The notes under the pieces are model-generated. The model was given only the letters and a program-made list of their open reading frames with translations, did not search any database and had not been told where the DNA came from. Below are positions 1 through 11,511 of a DNA stretch of 64,000 nt, piece after piece. The translations under genes and the position numbers were made by a program. The stretch is from NCBI RefSeq assembly GCF_027596085.1, contig NC_072471.1:10356358-10420357 (forward strand), read 5' to 3'. This DNA is from Anoplopoma fimbria (taxonomy: Eukaryota > Chordata > Actinopteri > Perciformes > Anoplopomatidae). The stretch's first letter is position 1. The number at the start of each line of letters is the position of its first letter.

Positions 1-240
1 GCTAAAAGGTAAACACTGTCATTAACACAAGATAAAATAAGATAATCCTTTATTAGTCCCGCAGCGGGGACATTTGCAGGATTACAGCAGCAGAGAGGAT
101 AGTGCAAACAAGAGACATAGTAAAAAACAAGATCAAAACAAGTATTATAAATAAGTAATCACACAGTAAAGAATATTAAATAAATCAAAAAGTCCAAAAA
201 AAACAATAACTAAAAATATAATATATACAAACTGAATAAT
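1..240 (-). repeat. Non-LTR retroposon 3' tail (copy 1)
   Basis: On the minus strand this reads as an A/T-rich tail ending in 'gggactaataaaggattatctta', split here as a GGGACTAATAAAGG core followed by ATCTTA-like units. A second copy of the same sequence lies on the plus strand at about 11270-11507. The two share the GC box (CCCGCTGCGGGAC), the 'ctcttgt' and 'tataatacttgtt' stretches, and the terminal pentamer repeats. This is the usual look of a teleost LINE or LINE-tailed SINE 3' end. The exact family was not determined. It lies in an ints13 intron. Confidence 0.6.
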
Positions 241-499
241 AATAATAATTATTATTATTATTAACATGGTGGAAAATCAACTGAAGCCATCAGCCCCATG
301 TTGATAGTTTAATTTCCCTCTCAGCAACGCTGTATTGTCACTGTTTTGTACTTTACATGTATTGTATGTGTACATGTATGGACTAATCTTGTGTTTGCCA
401 TTTACCCTGATAGTTTATATTCAAACAAGAAGCTTAGGTATGTGATATATTATTTAAGACGATGCTAATGCAGTTCTCTTTCTGTGTTCTATCCTAAAG

Positions 500-2698
500 T
501 GATACTCATGTGCGGATGTTGGAAGACTGCATCCAAGAGACTATTTTAGAACAAAACAAGCTGGCAGCAGGCTCAGACAGGTACGTATCAATGATTTTAT
601 GATTGTAGCGATTCTTCCCTTTTGAGCACGTGATAAATGACTCATAGTTTTGTTTTCTTGTTTCATACTCATTGTTGTGTGTTTTAGGCTGATGGCCATC
701 CAGCAATGTGACCTTGTCCTAGTTCACATCCACCCACAGGGTGAGGACACGCTGGTGTCTGACCGGCCGAAGAAAGAGGTGGGTGCTAACAAAGAAGACA
801 TGAGGTTGTGCGAAAACATGGCACTTAATGCTTACACCATGCCATCATGTCACAGCTGTTAGTTCTCACTGCCTCTTCCTCCCTGGTTGTCTCAGATCTC
901 CCCTCTGCTCACCAGCGAGGTTCACAGCGTTCGTGCAGGGCGGCACCTTGCCACCAAACTCAACATTCTGGTCCAGCAGCACTTTGACTTGGCCTCCACC
1001 ACCATAACAAACATCCCCATGAAGGTAAGGGGCTTCTTGTCCTTTTGTTTGGCCTTGCACATGCCACGCCAAATTTCATCTCACATCAACTTTAAATATT
1101 TGATTTCTTTTGCTAGTACACAAATGTTGTTATGTCTAGAATGCAGACCACTCCCTTTTTTTCCCACTTCTTTTTCTTTTTTTTCTTTTCTTTTCTTTAA
1201 CAGCCTTTACGCTACTTCTTTTGCTTGCTTAATCTATATGTATGAGCCCTTCCTCACCGATAATTACTCATGAAACTTTACAGTCTCATCTTTTTGTTTG
1301 CCTCATTTGCATGTTGATTTGACTGTGAATCTGCTGCTGGTTTCATGCTGTATTTTCTGTTTTGCTAGCCCACATTAAATGTTTGCGACCAGGTTAGTAC
1401 TCTTATCACACACACATCAAAGTGAGGAAGGGTCAGAGTTTACACCACCTAGTGTACAGTTTATGTTTGGAGCTCTACTGCTGCAACAGGCTTACAGTGT
1501 CATTCATTTGTTTTGATGTGACAGTTGGTCTAAAGATTTGCTGGTGAGGCTCCAGTAAAGGACAGGCAACTCTGGTCTCATGTGGACACTCAGGGAATGC
1601 AGAGTTTGGGGTCTGCTGGAAAAACGAAAGTATTTTTTTTTAATTAAATGATATAATAACTATTTTGAATCACCATTTGTTTTTAAATATTCCAAATTTT
1701 TCCTAGAAAATGTATTTATTTTGTTGGTTTTAGGATTTCCGCCAAAGACTGATATAAATGGCAGAGTATGAATGTTGCATTAAACTGTTTTATAGAACAT
1801 CTTTGACCAGCGTTGCCTCTTCTGTCAGTGTCTGTCAGGTGTTTACACCTTAAAAATTGCTTAAACTGTCCCCCGGTCTCTGTTTCCCCCATCAGTTCCC
1901 ACCCATCCCCCCTTTAGTGTTTTGGTGTGGTCCTTTGTGTTGTCTGGATAACTTGTTTTTTAAACCTGACCTTTAGCTTTCCTAAAACTGCTATTTTTCC
2001 AGGTGTAGAACGTTGTCAAATTTTAAAGCTTGTGATTCAAAAGTTTGTTTTTAGATCAGTGGTTGCCAGACCCCATTTTCGGGCCTGGGCCTAAACATAT
2101 AGAGCTGTTTTTTGTTAGATCAGGAATCTATGATTTATGTCAAACAAGTGTACGCTCAGTGCTGTGTGTATATAAGGACATTTGCGTTAAACACTAGTCT
2201 CTGATGTGAGTAGAAGAAAACATGCTTGAGTCACCCAGAGAGCTTTTTTTCTTTTACTTTGGTCATTATCATTTCCCCTTTGGAACATGAAATCAGCAGT
2301 GTTAATGTGTGTTTGCGTGTGTATTAGTTTGCACTCTGTAAGAGCTGACTTCATGCTGACCTGTATGTGTTATTGTCTCTGCGGATGGACAGGAAGAGCA
2401 GCACGCCAACACATCGGCCAATTATGACGTTGAGCTCCTGCATCACCGAGATGCTCACCTGGAATTCTTCAAAAGTGGTGAGAACTCGAGTTAAAAAAAT
2501 AAAATAAATAAGAATTAGCCAATTAGAATAACATGGTTCAAACCCCTCTACAGGCAACATGCCGAGGTGTCCTTGAGCGAGACACCTAACCCAAAAATTG
2601 CTCCCCGGGCGCTTCATTGCAGCCCACTGCTCCTCCAGGATGGGTCAAATGCAGAGAACCGAATTTCCCCATTGTGGGACTAATAAAGGCTTAATTAT

Positions 2699-2735
<37 letters not shown>

Positions 2736-5408
2736 CCTCAAACTTTGTTCTATGAACTAATTTACATAAATAGTGCTCAAAGTAGTTTTCATTGTGTACA
2801 TTATAAGCACCGGATAAGGAAAACAGTTTTGCAGATTCTTGGACATCCATAATGATTTTTGCATGTATTTTATGTATGCTTAATTTTTTTTAAACTTATC
2901 ATCAGAAATGACTAATTAATATGCCATTTTTGTGTTGTGCAGGAGACTTGCATATGGCTGGCAGCAGCACTCGAGAAAATGGACTCAAAGAGACGATTAC
3001 ACTGAAATGGTGCACTCCAAGAACCAACAGCATAGGTGGGCATCATCAAGTTTTAATTTGTCAGTTGTTAGTTGATTTTAATGGTTTTTAAGCTTTAAAC
3101 TACTATCAGGGGAAGACATTACTCTATTTTCACCTTTTGGGCATTATATTAAAAAAAAAAAAAATGTTAAGTTAGTATTTAACTTTGAAATCTCATTATT
3201 TATCCATAAACGATTAATTGTTGCAGCTCTTAAGAAAGGAAAAACTGTGTAACCCCTAAAGCATTATTGGTGTATTTATTGCTGCATTGACTGACCCAGC
3301 CGTGATATGAGATGCCTGATTTAGTTGTATCTATTTGTGTTTTTAATTTCCCACCTCAGAACTGCATTACTGTACGGGAGCCTACCGCATCTCCCCCACA
3401 GACGTTAACAGTCGTCCCTCGTCATGTTTGACAAACTTTCTCCTCAACGGTAAACTGGATTAACCCTCTTTTTATCCCGTTGTTTATCTCTTTATTGACT
3501 CTAACTGCTTGGCCTGACGGCTGACTTCTTCTCTTCTTGATTGACCACAGGTCGATCGGTGCTACTGGAGCAGCCGAGGAAGTCGGGGTCAAAGGTCATC
3601 AGCCACATGCTCAGCAGCCACGGAGGCGAGATCTTCCTGCACGTGCTCAACAGCAACCGCTCCACCCTGGAGGACCCGCCCTCCATCAGCGAGGGCTGTG
3701 GAGGCCGAGTGACGGACTACCGCATCACTGTACGTTCAGCTCACACCAGCCATGTTGCAATAAACAGCAATAGTCTTCAAATGTTAACTGTTTTTTTTTT
3801 TTTTTTTTGTCTGTTTCAGGATTTTGGTGAATTTATGAGGGAGAACCGGCTCACTCCTGTTTCAGAGTCTGCCCAGGATCCCTCGGGGAAGCTACCAGTT
3901 GAGAGAGCCAAGGCTCAGCTGGAACGCCACACTCGATACTGGCCGATGATCATCTCCCAGACCACCATCTTCAACATGCAGGCAGTGAGTAAACGGCATG
4001 CTTTTATTTACTTCTGCCACAGATTTCTATCATGCATACTCCAAAATATTTGACTTGTTGTTTCCTACACATAATAAATAATCTGTTGCAATGCCAATTG
4101 GCCCACATCATTATCATCCTTCCTGTGTCTGTGTGTCTTCCTGTTTTCCTCCACTAGGTCGTTCCTTTAGCTAACCTGATAGTGAAAGAGACTTTGTCGG
4201 AGGAGGATGTTCTGACCTGCCAGAAGACAGTTTACAACCTGGTGGACATGGAGAGGAAGAACGACCCTCTCCCTATTTCCACCGTGGGATCCAGAGGCAA
4301 AGGCCCCAAGAGGTATTTATTCCAAAAATCAACATCCCAATTCATGTAAGTAAACAGAAGAGCCACTGATGTAACCGCACTGTTTTCCTCCTCAGAGATG
4401 AACAGTATCGTATAATGTGGAACGAGCTTGAGACATTAGTGAAAACTCACGCCGGAGCCACAGACAGACACCAGCGGGTTCTGGACTGCATCATTGCCTG
4501 TCGCAGCAAACCTCCTGAGGAGGAGGAGAGGAAGAAGAGAGGGAGGAAGAGGGAGGATAGGGAAGACAAGACAGAGAAGAACGGCAGCAAGGACACAGAT
4601 GACAAAAGTTGGCAGGAGTCGGAGAGGTCAGTGCTGCTTGGATGTCTTTTGTCTCCATATACATGTGAAAAATAACCTAAATTTATAGCAATAAGAATGT
4701 TTACATTTGTCTTTTGGATGGTATGTGTCAGTAAACTTTCTACTCTCTCATGCTTTACTGTGTTCTTGTCTTTTAACCTGAAGACTTAAAGGTTTGCTGG
4801 ATAAAGAAGAGCAGGAGTCAGAGGTGATCAAGGATTCCCCGGACTCTCCAGAGCCGCCCAACAAGAAGCCGCGCCTGTGTACGGAGGAGGTTCAGCCTCC
4901 AGAGAGAGCAAAAGGTACCAACCTTCATCATACTTTTTTCTCTGTTAAGAAGAGACACCACCCCAAGAAATCATTCACAAACCAATCAGACACGTGTCAG
5001 TATAGCACCGAGCCAATGAGCGCCAATTCTGGCAAATGCCACTTAATGACATCACTCAGGGCCCTACTGGTTACGTGTGTTTTTATCTGTGGCTTTGTCT
5101 CGCTGTTTGTTCAGGTCCGGTCTCGCTCCTCACCATGTGGAGCAATCGCATCACTGTAGCCAATTCCAGGAAGCACCAAGAGTTTGTTGGAAGAGTGAGC
5201 TCCGTCAACAACAAGTTCGAGTTGTACCAGCAACTCAAAGACGAAAATGGGTGTGTGAGAAAAACAAAATCAATCATCTGTCACTTTATGGGTGTAATAT
5301 TCCTCTCACGTTGAATGTGTCCAAACTGCTCGCTATGTCTTAATCAAACTTGACTTTTTCCCTTCTGACAGGATGGATGTTCACGAAAACGGAAAGGCCT
5401 CCAGATGA
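500..5408 (+). CDS. ints13: Integrator complex subunit 13 (Asunder), 3' part
   Basis: This is the C-terminal 533 residues of INTS13, a subunit of the Integrator complex. Integrator cleaves snRNA and promoter-proximal nascent RNA in the nucleus, and Asunder is also linked to dynein recruitment and mitosis. Exons: 500-580, 688-778, 896-1024, 2393-2477, 2943-3035, 3360-3449, 3551-3729, 3820-3984, 4158-4312, 4396-4626, 4784-4914, 5115-5250, 5372-5408. Total is 1603 nt, one base finishing a codon from an upstream exon plus 534 codons including TGA. Near-identical stretches to the vertebrate protein include [48 protein letters not shown] and [19 protein letters not shown] basic KKRGRKRE segment looks like a nuclear signal. 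The C-terminal segment (LLTMWSNRI...NSRKHQEF) corresponds to the part known to contact the INTS4/9/11 cleavage module. The N-terminal vWA-like part lies outside the window. No stops or frameshifts were seen. Confidence 0.96.
2520..2735 (+). repeat. Retroposon tail with (ATT)n microsatellite
   Basis: In an ints13 intron. The segment runs through 'gcttcattgcagcccactgc' and 'gatgggtcaaatgcagaga' to 'gtgggactaataaaggctta', followed by about 13 ATT units (2697-2735). This is a common teleost LINE/SINE 3'-end sequence. The family assignment is from memory of such tails and was not searched. Confidence 0.55.
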
Positions 5409-5604
5409 TGTTTCCACGGATCCATTGCTTCACCCCCGCCAAGGATAGAGATTTCGAGCCACAGTGTTTTTTCAGAGTCGGGTGTCACCTTATACTCCCA
5501 GAACAACGGCATCAAATAACATAGACAGTGAACTCTTAATGAGGGATTTCTAATTTTTTTTACTCATGACTTTGTAGATATGCTGTTCACATATTGTGTA
5601 ACAC

Positions 5605-5610
5605 AATAAA
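5605..5610 (+). terminator. Poly(A) signal of ints13
   Basis: AATAAA lies about 200 nt after the ints13 stop codon and is followed by a T/G-rich stretch, as expected for a short 3' UTR and cleavage site near 5625-5640. Confidence 0.7.
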
Positions 5611-5640
5611 AGCTGTCAATAGAGAATTTTGCTGTTGAAT

Positions 5641-6074
5641 ATGGAAGTGATGTCTTGTGTCATTGATATAAAATAGGACAAAACATTGCATTGCATTTGA
5701 GTGAAACTGTATCATTGCTGTGTTGATGAAAAAAATTATTGACTGACGAGTGTGCAATTACAGCCATGTGTAATAATTTTACACATAATACTGCCCTGAT
5801 AGTGCCTGAAAACATTTTGGGAACTGAGCTTAATGCAAATTTTACATTTTAAATAGAAACTTTTAATAGTCATGATCCAGAATCATGTTTACTTCTGTGG
5901 AACTGGATCTTCGAGGTTTTGTCACAGGTCATCTATTTTCAGACACATTTAAAGTCATATTGTAGAGGACGAGGCGTCTTGACTATTTTCCTCACTTGCT
6001 CACGTGTTGATGGGACTTGCCCCTCAATGCCTTGTGAAAGGTTAATCAACAGTCTCGGTGGTGGTGGATGGAGT
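5641..6074. other. Intergenic spacer, nothing recognised
   Basis: AT-rich sequence between the ints13 cleavage site and the 3' end of the minus-strand gene relic. I see no RNA gene, repeat tail or exon. Confidence 0.5.
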
Positions 6075-9000
6075 TCAGGTTGGAAGAGCGGAGGCAGCCT
6101 TGGTCTTAAGGCTCTCAGATCCCTGCTTTCGAATTGAGAGCACCCTGCAAGCAGGCCAAATGACGACCGTTCTTGACCTCCCGTGACCTTCGCAGAGATA
6201 GAGAACTACAGCGACAAGGACGAAGATCAGGATAAGAAGACAGACCAACAGGAGAGCTGTGAAGATGCCTGCCATCCATTGATAGTGGGTAATCTGTGGT
6301 GAGTTGGAACTGATAGCTGGAGGTGCAGAGAATCAGCTGTTAGAGGTGGGACTCAGGGGAAGTGTGGTCAACAGGGGTAGATCCATAAAATATGGAAGTA
6401 GAGTTGTGGGGAACCGGTCTCGCCTGTAGCTCACAGGTCCAACTGTAGTGATGGAGAACTCTGGAAGCATTGCCTCTCTGAGTGCAGGGTTGACGGATTC
6501 ATCTACTGATATCATCGCCAGCCACATGCTGAAGGTGATCCAGGTTCAGGGGCATCCGAGTGCTCAGGCCTTGTCGCTCCGGGCAGCCAGTAGGAGGTGC
6601 TGAAGAGCAAACTGCAGGTCCACCTCCAGAGGAACACCATGAAGCTCCAGTTGGTCCAGTGCTAACCAGGCACCAGCACTGATGGGAGGCCTATCAATGA
6701 ACTTAATCTGCAGGGAAAGAAGGTCTGCATCACCATCCTCTGGGTCCTGGAAGGTTTTAGGTGGGATAAGTGGTGGAAGTGGAAGCTAACTGTGGCCTTC
6801 AACACTGGAATCGATTGCAACACGTTGGGACAGAGATTCATGGAGCCTGAAATATACAATACATTTTTTTTCAATATCATTGCACAGAAATATCAAATGT
6901 CTGTAAACATTGTAAATGTGATATTCAAGATAGATTTGTAGATATAGAAATGAATTGTTAATTTGTGAAATAAAATGTAATGTTGGATGTTTAAGACACC
7001 CTGTGGAGTTTTTGACCACTTGTAGCAACGTTTTGATGCACAGGTCCTAGCTTGTCATCATCTTTTGTAGAGCTGCAACGATTAATCTATCAACAAAAAA
7101 TGCATTCACGTCTGGGTCAGAAAGAATTGTCCGCATTAAAGCCCTCCAGTGCTTCTCATCTTGTGAAGAACTTTCCAAAACGTGCTCCACTGTTTTCTCA
7201 ATGTAGGTCCTTTTGATTTGTGGGGTACAATTATTTACATACACATGATCCCACACCACAGATTTGCCACATAACGGGGACTAGAGATTAAGGTTTAGCA
7301 TTTGATAAATGGATGTGGTGTACGGCTCCTGAACCGTAGAGGGAGCAGTTGTATCAAAATGGTCCTCAGGCACTCCTCGAGTGCTCTCCATCAGTGAAAG
7401 AGGAACAGGATCGGCCACACTTAGGCCTGCTGCTGTGTTTAAATACGTGCTTGTTGTGATTCCAATTACTGAGGATATGTGCTAAAACGTATCAATGTGC
7501 TGTGACACCCTAAACAGCAGTGTATAGAGTGTTTGTTGCGATGATGGCATTAATTGCACACTCTCATAAGCTGACTTGACAAATGGTTGTTCTTTAGAGG
7601 GCTCATCTTTGGGCATAGATAATGGGACCGAAAGGCTCTATTAAAGGAAGGCTAGTGTGAAGAGCCAAAGATGGGTGTGTCGGTTGTAGGGACATCCATA
7701 AAATGTCTGAGTTTAACGTCTGCATAAGGGCATCTTGATCAAAACATTAATCCGTGCTAATTTTGACTGTAAGTCTTTTTAAAAGTGAGTTTTCAAGATT
7801 ATTTTGCATAGATGAGCCACCAGTATCAGGTAACAAAGCTTTGGAGAATGTCTGCAACGGTGGTTTCGTAGATGATGAGACTTTGGGAGATTCAACTGTA
7901 GATAAAGGATTTATAATATTAGTTGTATCAAGTTGTCCACTAAAAAAGCCAAGCTCCTAAGGTACAGCTGGTGTAAGTGTCATCACAGAGGGCTCTTAGA
8001 AGGACGTTGGAAGCAAAGACTCTAATTCAGACAGCTTCTGCTGAAACTCTGATGTGGTCAATGACACGTCCTGAGTTGTTACTTTTAGCAGAGACATTAC
8101 ATCCTGATTCAGAACTGAGGACAGATGTTGGATTGTACCAGAGTGCTGAGTTGTTGATAATTGCTCAGTCATTAAATATGGGGTTGGTGACACATCTGGA
8201 AAACAGCCAAGTAGACAGTTTGTTGTTTAACGGTGTCAGTGACTGTATTGTCTTTGATGTGGGGTCCAGATATGGGACAACTATATAATCCTCTGTTAGA
8301 GGCGTATGAGATGGGAGGTTATAGAGTGTTGGTTTGGCATTGTGGTGGTCTTTAATAGGCCCTTGGTTATAGACGACGTGACCTGTGAAAGACAAAATGC
8401 AACAATTCAGTACGATGGCAAAATACGAGTTGCATGAATGCAAATAATGTAAGAATTGGAAGGACAGGAAAACCTCCAGTCAAACCTTTAGTGTCCATAC
8501 ATTAACCTGACTAATACAACCTTGTTGTCCCCACATTAAAGTAACTTCAATATGTAGTGTTGTGTATTTGGAGCTGTTTCTTAAGGAATGAAACCAGATA
8601 AAAACAAACCGTGTATAGCTCCAATACAATTACATAAACGATACTATTGAATTTTATATAGATGTAACGGCCAGTTTTGGTGGCGTTGCAGCCTTTTTGG
8701 TGTTTCTTTTCAACAAGGTATCATCGCTGTCAAAAATAACCAATATCTCAAACTCAGTTGCTTGAAATTATGCTCTAAACAACATGAATTGAACTCAGCA
8801 ATAGACAAAGTTAGTGGCTAGCAGGTTAACACAGGAGAGCATTTAGCTGCTAGAGAACCATATATTACTTTTAGGAGCTGGTGGAGACCAAAACAAAGCT
8901 AAAAGGAAAATGAGTATCATGTGGCCACAAATAAGAAACCCAATAAATGCTAATGTTGCTCTCTAACTGCTGCATGTGTAAATAGGGAACTTTTCGCAAG

Positions 9001-9590
9001 CGAATTTGGTATGGCAACTTTAAGATGTAGTGTTTGCATGCTTATTTATGCTGTCTCCAAGTAGTAATTGCAGGTCTACATGCATTTTCATTGTGTGTGT
9101 TTTTATCCATGTGATTCCTAATACACAATGCTTTTCTTCATGTGAACTTCAACATAACAAGCATCTGTAACATAGTCATTTGTTTTCCATGTCATTCATG
9201 CTTCTCATATTTCCAAAAAGACGTTCTTCTATTCATTCAGCTCCATTCAGCTATGGGCCTATTTTTCAAACAGGGTCAAGTCATTACAACATATGACTTG
9301 AATGACTAAGCACCCACAACAATCCCATATAGTCATATAGAAGTTAACAGCAGCAGACCTACCCAGTGAGTCAGTGTAGCTGGCTCTATAAGATCCAGTC
9401 CAGAGGGGGGTTTCCTTCTGGTGGGGTCGGAGGGTCAGACGAGTGGTGAGCGATTTTGTGGTTTCCGATACTTGCTCACTACAGCCAGATGCTTCAACAA
9501 GAGGTTTTGTTTTTAAGGCAAACAGCCCAGCTGGCTCAATATGTTTCTGAGACTTGCGAATGTAAAGCTGGTTTGGATGACTTCAGCTAA
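6075..9590 (-). pseudogene. Decayed single-pass membrane protein gene, Ser/Thr-rich ectodomain
   Basis: Minus-strand exon-like blocks can be chained. A block near 9590-9382 (...PHQKETPLWTGSYRAS...) ends in a GTAGGT donor near 9360. It continues in phase 1 at about 8382 (GHVVYNQGPIKDHHN...). A Thr/Ser/Pro-rich region then runs to about 7280, and a last block at about 6325-6075 encodes a hydrophobic helix (WMAGIFTALLLVCLLILI...) and short tail. The middle block is broken: a one-base shift at about 8200, in-frame stops at about 7996, 7957 and 7747, another shift at about 7605, and stops at about 7482 and 7281. The long stretches between the breaks keep one reading frame. A further acceptor-preceded block at about 6707-6560 (IKFIDRPPISAGAWLAL...) may belong to it. 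The layout resembles mucin-like or MANSC-type receptors, but I found no N-terminal domain and cannot name it. Neighbouring genes show no frame damage, so sequencing error is an unlikely sole cause. Confidence 0.45.
7060..7130 (-). repeat. Fragment of a 'GCAACGATTAATC' dispersed repeat
   Basis: The motif 'gagctgcaacgattaatcta' recurs in altered form at about 3205-3235 (reverse: cgattaattgttgcagctc) and loosely at about 28562-28600 (gtcgattaatcgataagtcg). These look like decayed copies of one dispersed teleost element. This copy lies within the broken gene. Confidence 0.4.
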
Positions 9591-11269
9591 AAAAAATCCT
9601 CAGAATGACATGTGAAAGACAAACTCAACTTATTTTAATTTAGCCACTTTTATACTCTGATGATTCATTTTTAGAACTGTCACCTCAAATAATGATGTTT
9701 ACTAAGTGAACTGATGAGTAACAGTTGTGGCTACACAACTCAATGCCAGAATTTCGTTCAACAAAAGGCGCATATTGTTACGAGTATTGACTAATACTCC
9801 ATGTACTGTAAATTGGTAATCAATTTTTTTCTAATTTCAACCCATTTAAATCCCATCTGTAACATTAGTTACCGTAATTTATTTTTTTCAGTTATAAGGC
9901 GCTACACGGTCACATGACCAGAGCTGACTCTATCTTAACATAAAGACGGGACAATATTTTTGGTACACATCATCCTTAAGGTGTCTAGTGTTGATATATG
10001 CATTTGCATATATTTACTCAACTTTGTTCAGTGTGGTCATAGAATGAGTAAACATTTTGACGGCAACAAAAGTGACCGGCGGGATAACACAGTGCATCAA
10101 TGTACACATATTTAAAAACAAACATAATTTTTATTCTCCCTAACTATCTACTGCGTTCTTTCTTTTACTTTGAAGTTGAGTCAAAAACTGTGTGTGCAAA
10201 GTGGCAAAACATTTCTTTCCAGTTGACGTCCTTGCTGTATGTGTACAGGCATGTTGTCAAATAACAATTCTTCACTGACAGATAAGACAGTCTGTTTATT
10301 CTGTGTGTGTGTGTTGGGTCCAGACGATCTTGTTTCGTCAACTAAATGGTTCCAGCTTAATCGAAGGTATAGAATATGGGTGAATGCTCAAGTCTCACAG
10401 TCTGCTAGATGGAAGTTTGAGGAGGAACAATCACGTTTGGAGCAGGTGTAAATCTTTGTCTTTGGAAGTCTCTCCTAGCTTTATATCGTTCTCTTCCAGG
10501 AGCACAAAGCAACCGCTATCAGAAAACAGGAGCTTCCAGCAACTTGGCCAAATGTCACAGCTATTGCAGCGAACCAGCATGCACAATACCAGGGCTCTAG
10601 CCCACCTAAATGGAACAGGGCCATACTTAATGTTATTGATTACACCTGTGTTCGACCTGCAATGACATTTCAAAATGGCTGCTGTGTTAAGGGCCTCTTA
10701 CTGGCAGTACAACAAGCTATAAAATAAAAACTAAAAACATTGGCATCATTTACTTATTAAATTTACATGTTAAACCAAAACCAAAACAGTTATGCAAAAA
10801 CACTCCATACAGCTCAAGGGAACTGCAGATTCAGGGGATTAATCTATGTGGGCTTGTTTACCCTTTCACATTATACATAGCCATGTATTTTATTGTTGAT
10901 ATAAAAAAAAACATAATTGTGAAGCTTTCCATCTTCAATTAAAATAAAATTAGCTAAGTCCTGAGTTCTACAGCAAGGGGGGGTGAAGATAGGAAGTATC
11001 AAGAGTCAGACTAACACGGTGTTGGTTTTGGTATCTTATGGGATTTGTTGAGAGCACCAAAACAAATACAATACCACCAGCCTTAATCTTTAAACTGTGT
11101 TTTTACAAGCAGTTAAAAAAATAGTTATTGTTGCAACAATATACACTGATTTGTTTCTAAAGGGTAAGATTAATTCAAATCACTGTTGCGTTAGTCACCT
11201 TATACTGTATCAACACTGAATTTTTATTGACACATGACAATAAAAACACTGTGCAATAATAGTTAAAAT
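9591..11269. other. Intergenic, no gene recognised
   Basis: AT-rich sequence. A short plus-strand open stretch at about 10320-10450 follows an AG-like acceptor (WFQLNRRYRIWVNAQV), but it has no recognisable homologue and no partner exons. The N-terminal exons expected for the minus-strand relic were looked for here and not found. Confidence 0.4.
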
Positions 11270-11479
11270 AGTTTTTTTCTGTCTGTAAATATTATATTTC
11301 AGTTATTGTGTTTTTCTACTGTTTTTATTGCTTATTTATAATACTTGTTTTTTTATTTTTATTTTTTATTTTTCATTTTTATCTTGTCTTTCTTTTACTA
11401 TGTCTCTTGTGTGCACTTTAACTCTATGATGCTGTAAGCCTGCAAATTTCCCCGCTGCGGGACTAATAAAGGATTATCT

Positions 11480-11507
<28 letters not shown>
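11270..11507 (+). repeat. Non-LTR retroposon 3' tail (copy 2)
   Basis: Plus-strand counterpart of the element at 1-240. It contains 'tttccccgctgcgggacta', 'ataaaggatt', then at least five tandem ATCTT units ending near 11507. The body upstream is T-rich and the 5' end is not visible, as expected for a 5'-truncated retroposon. Confidence 0.6.
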
Positions 11508-11511
<4 letters not shown>

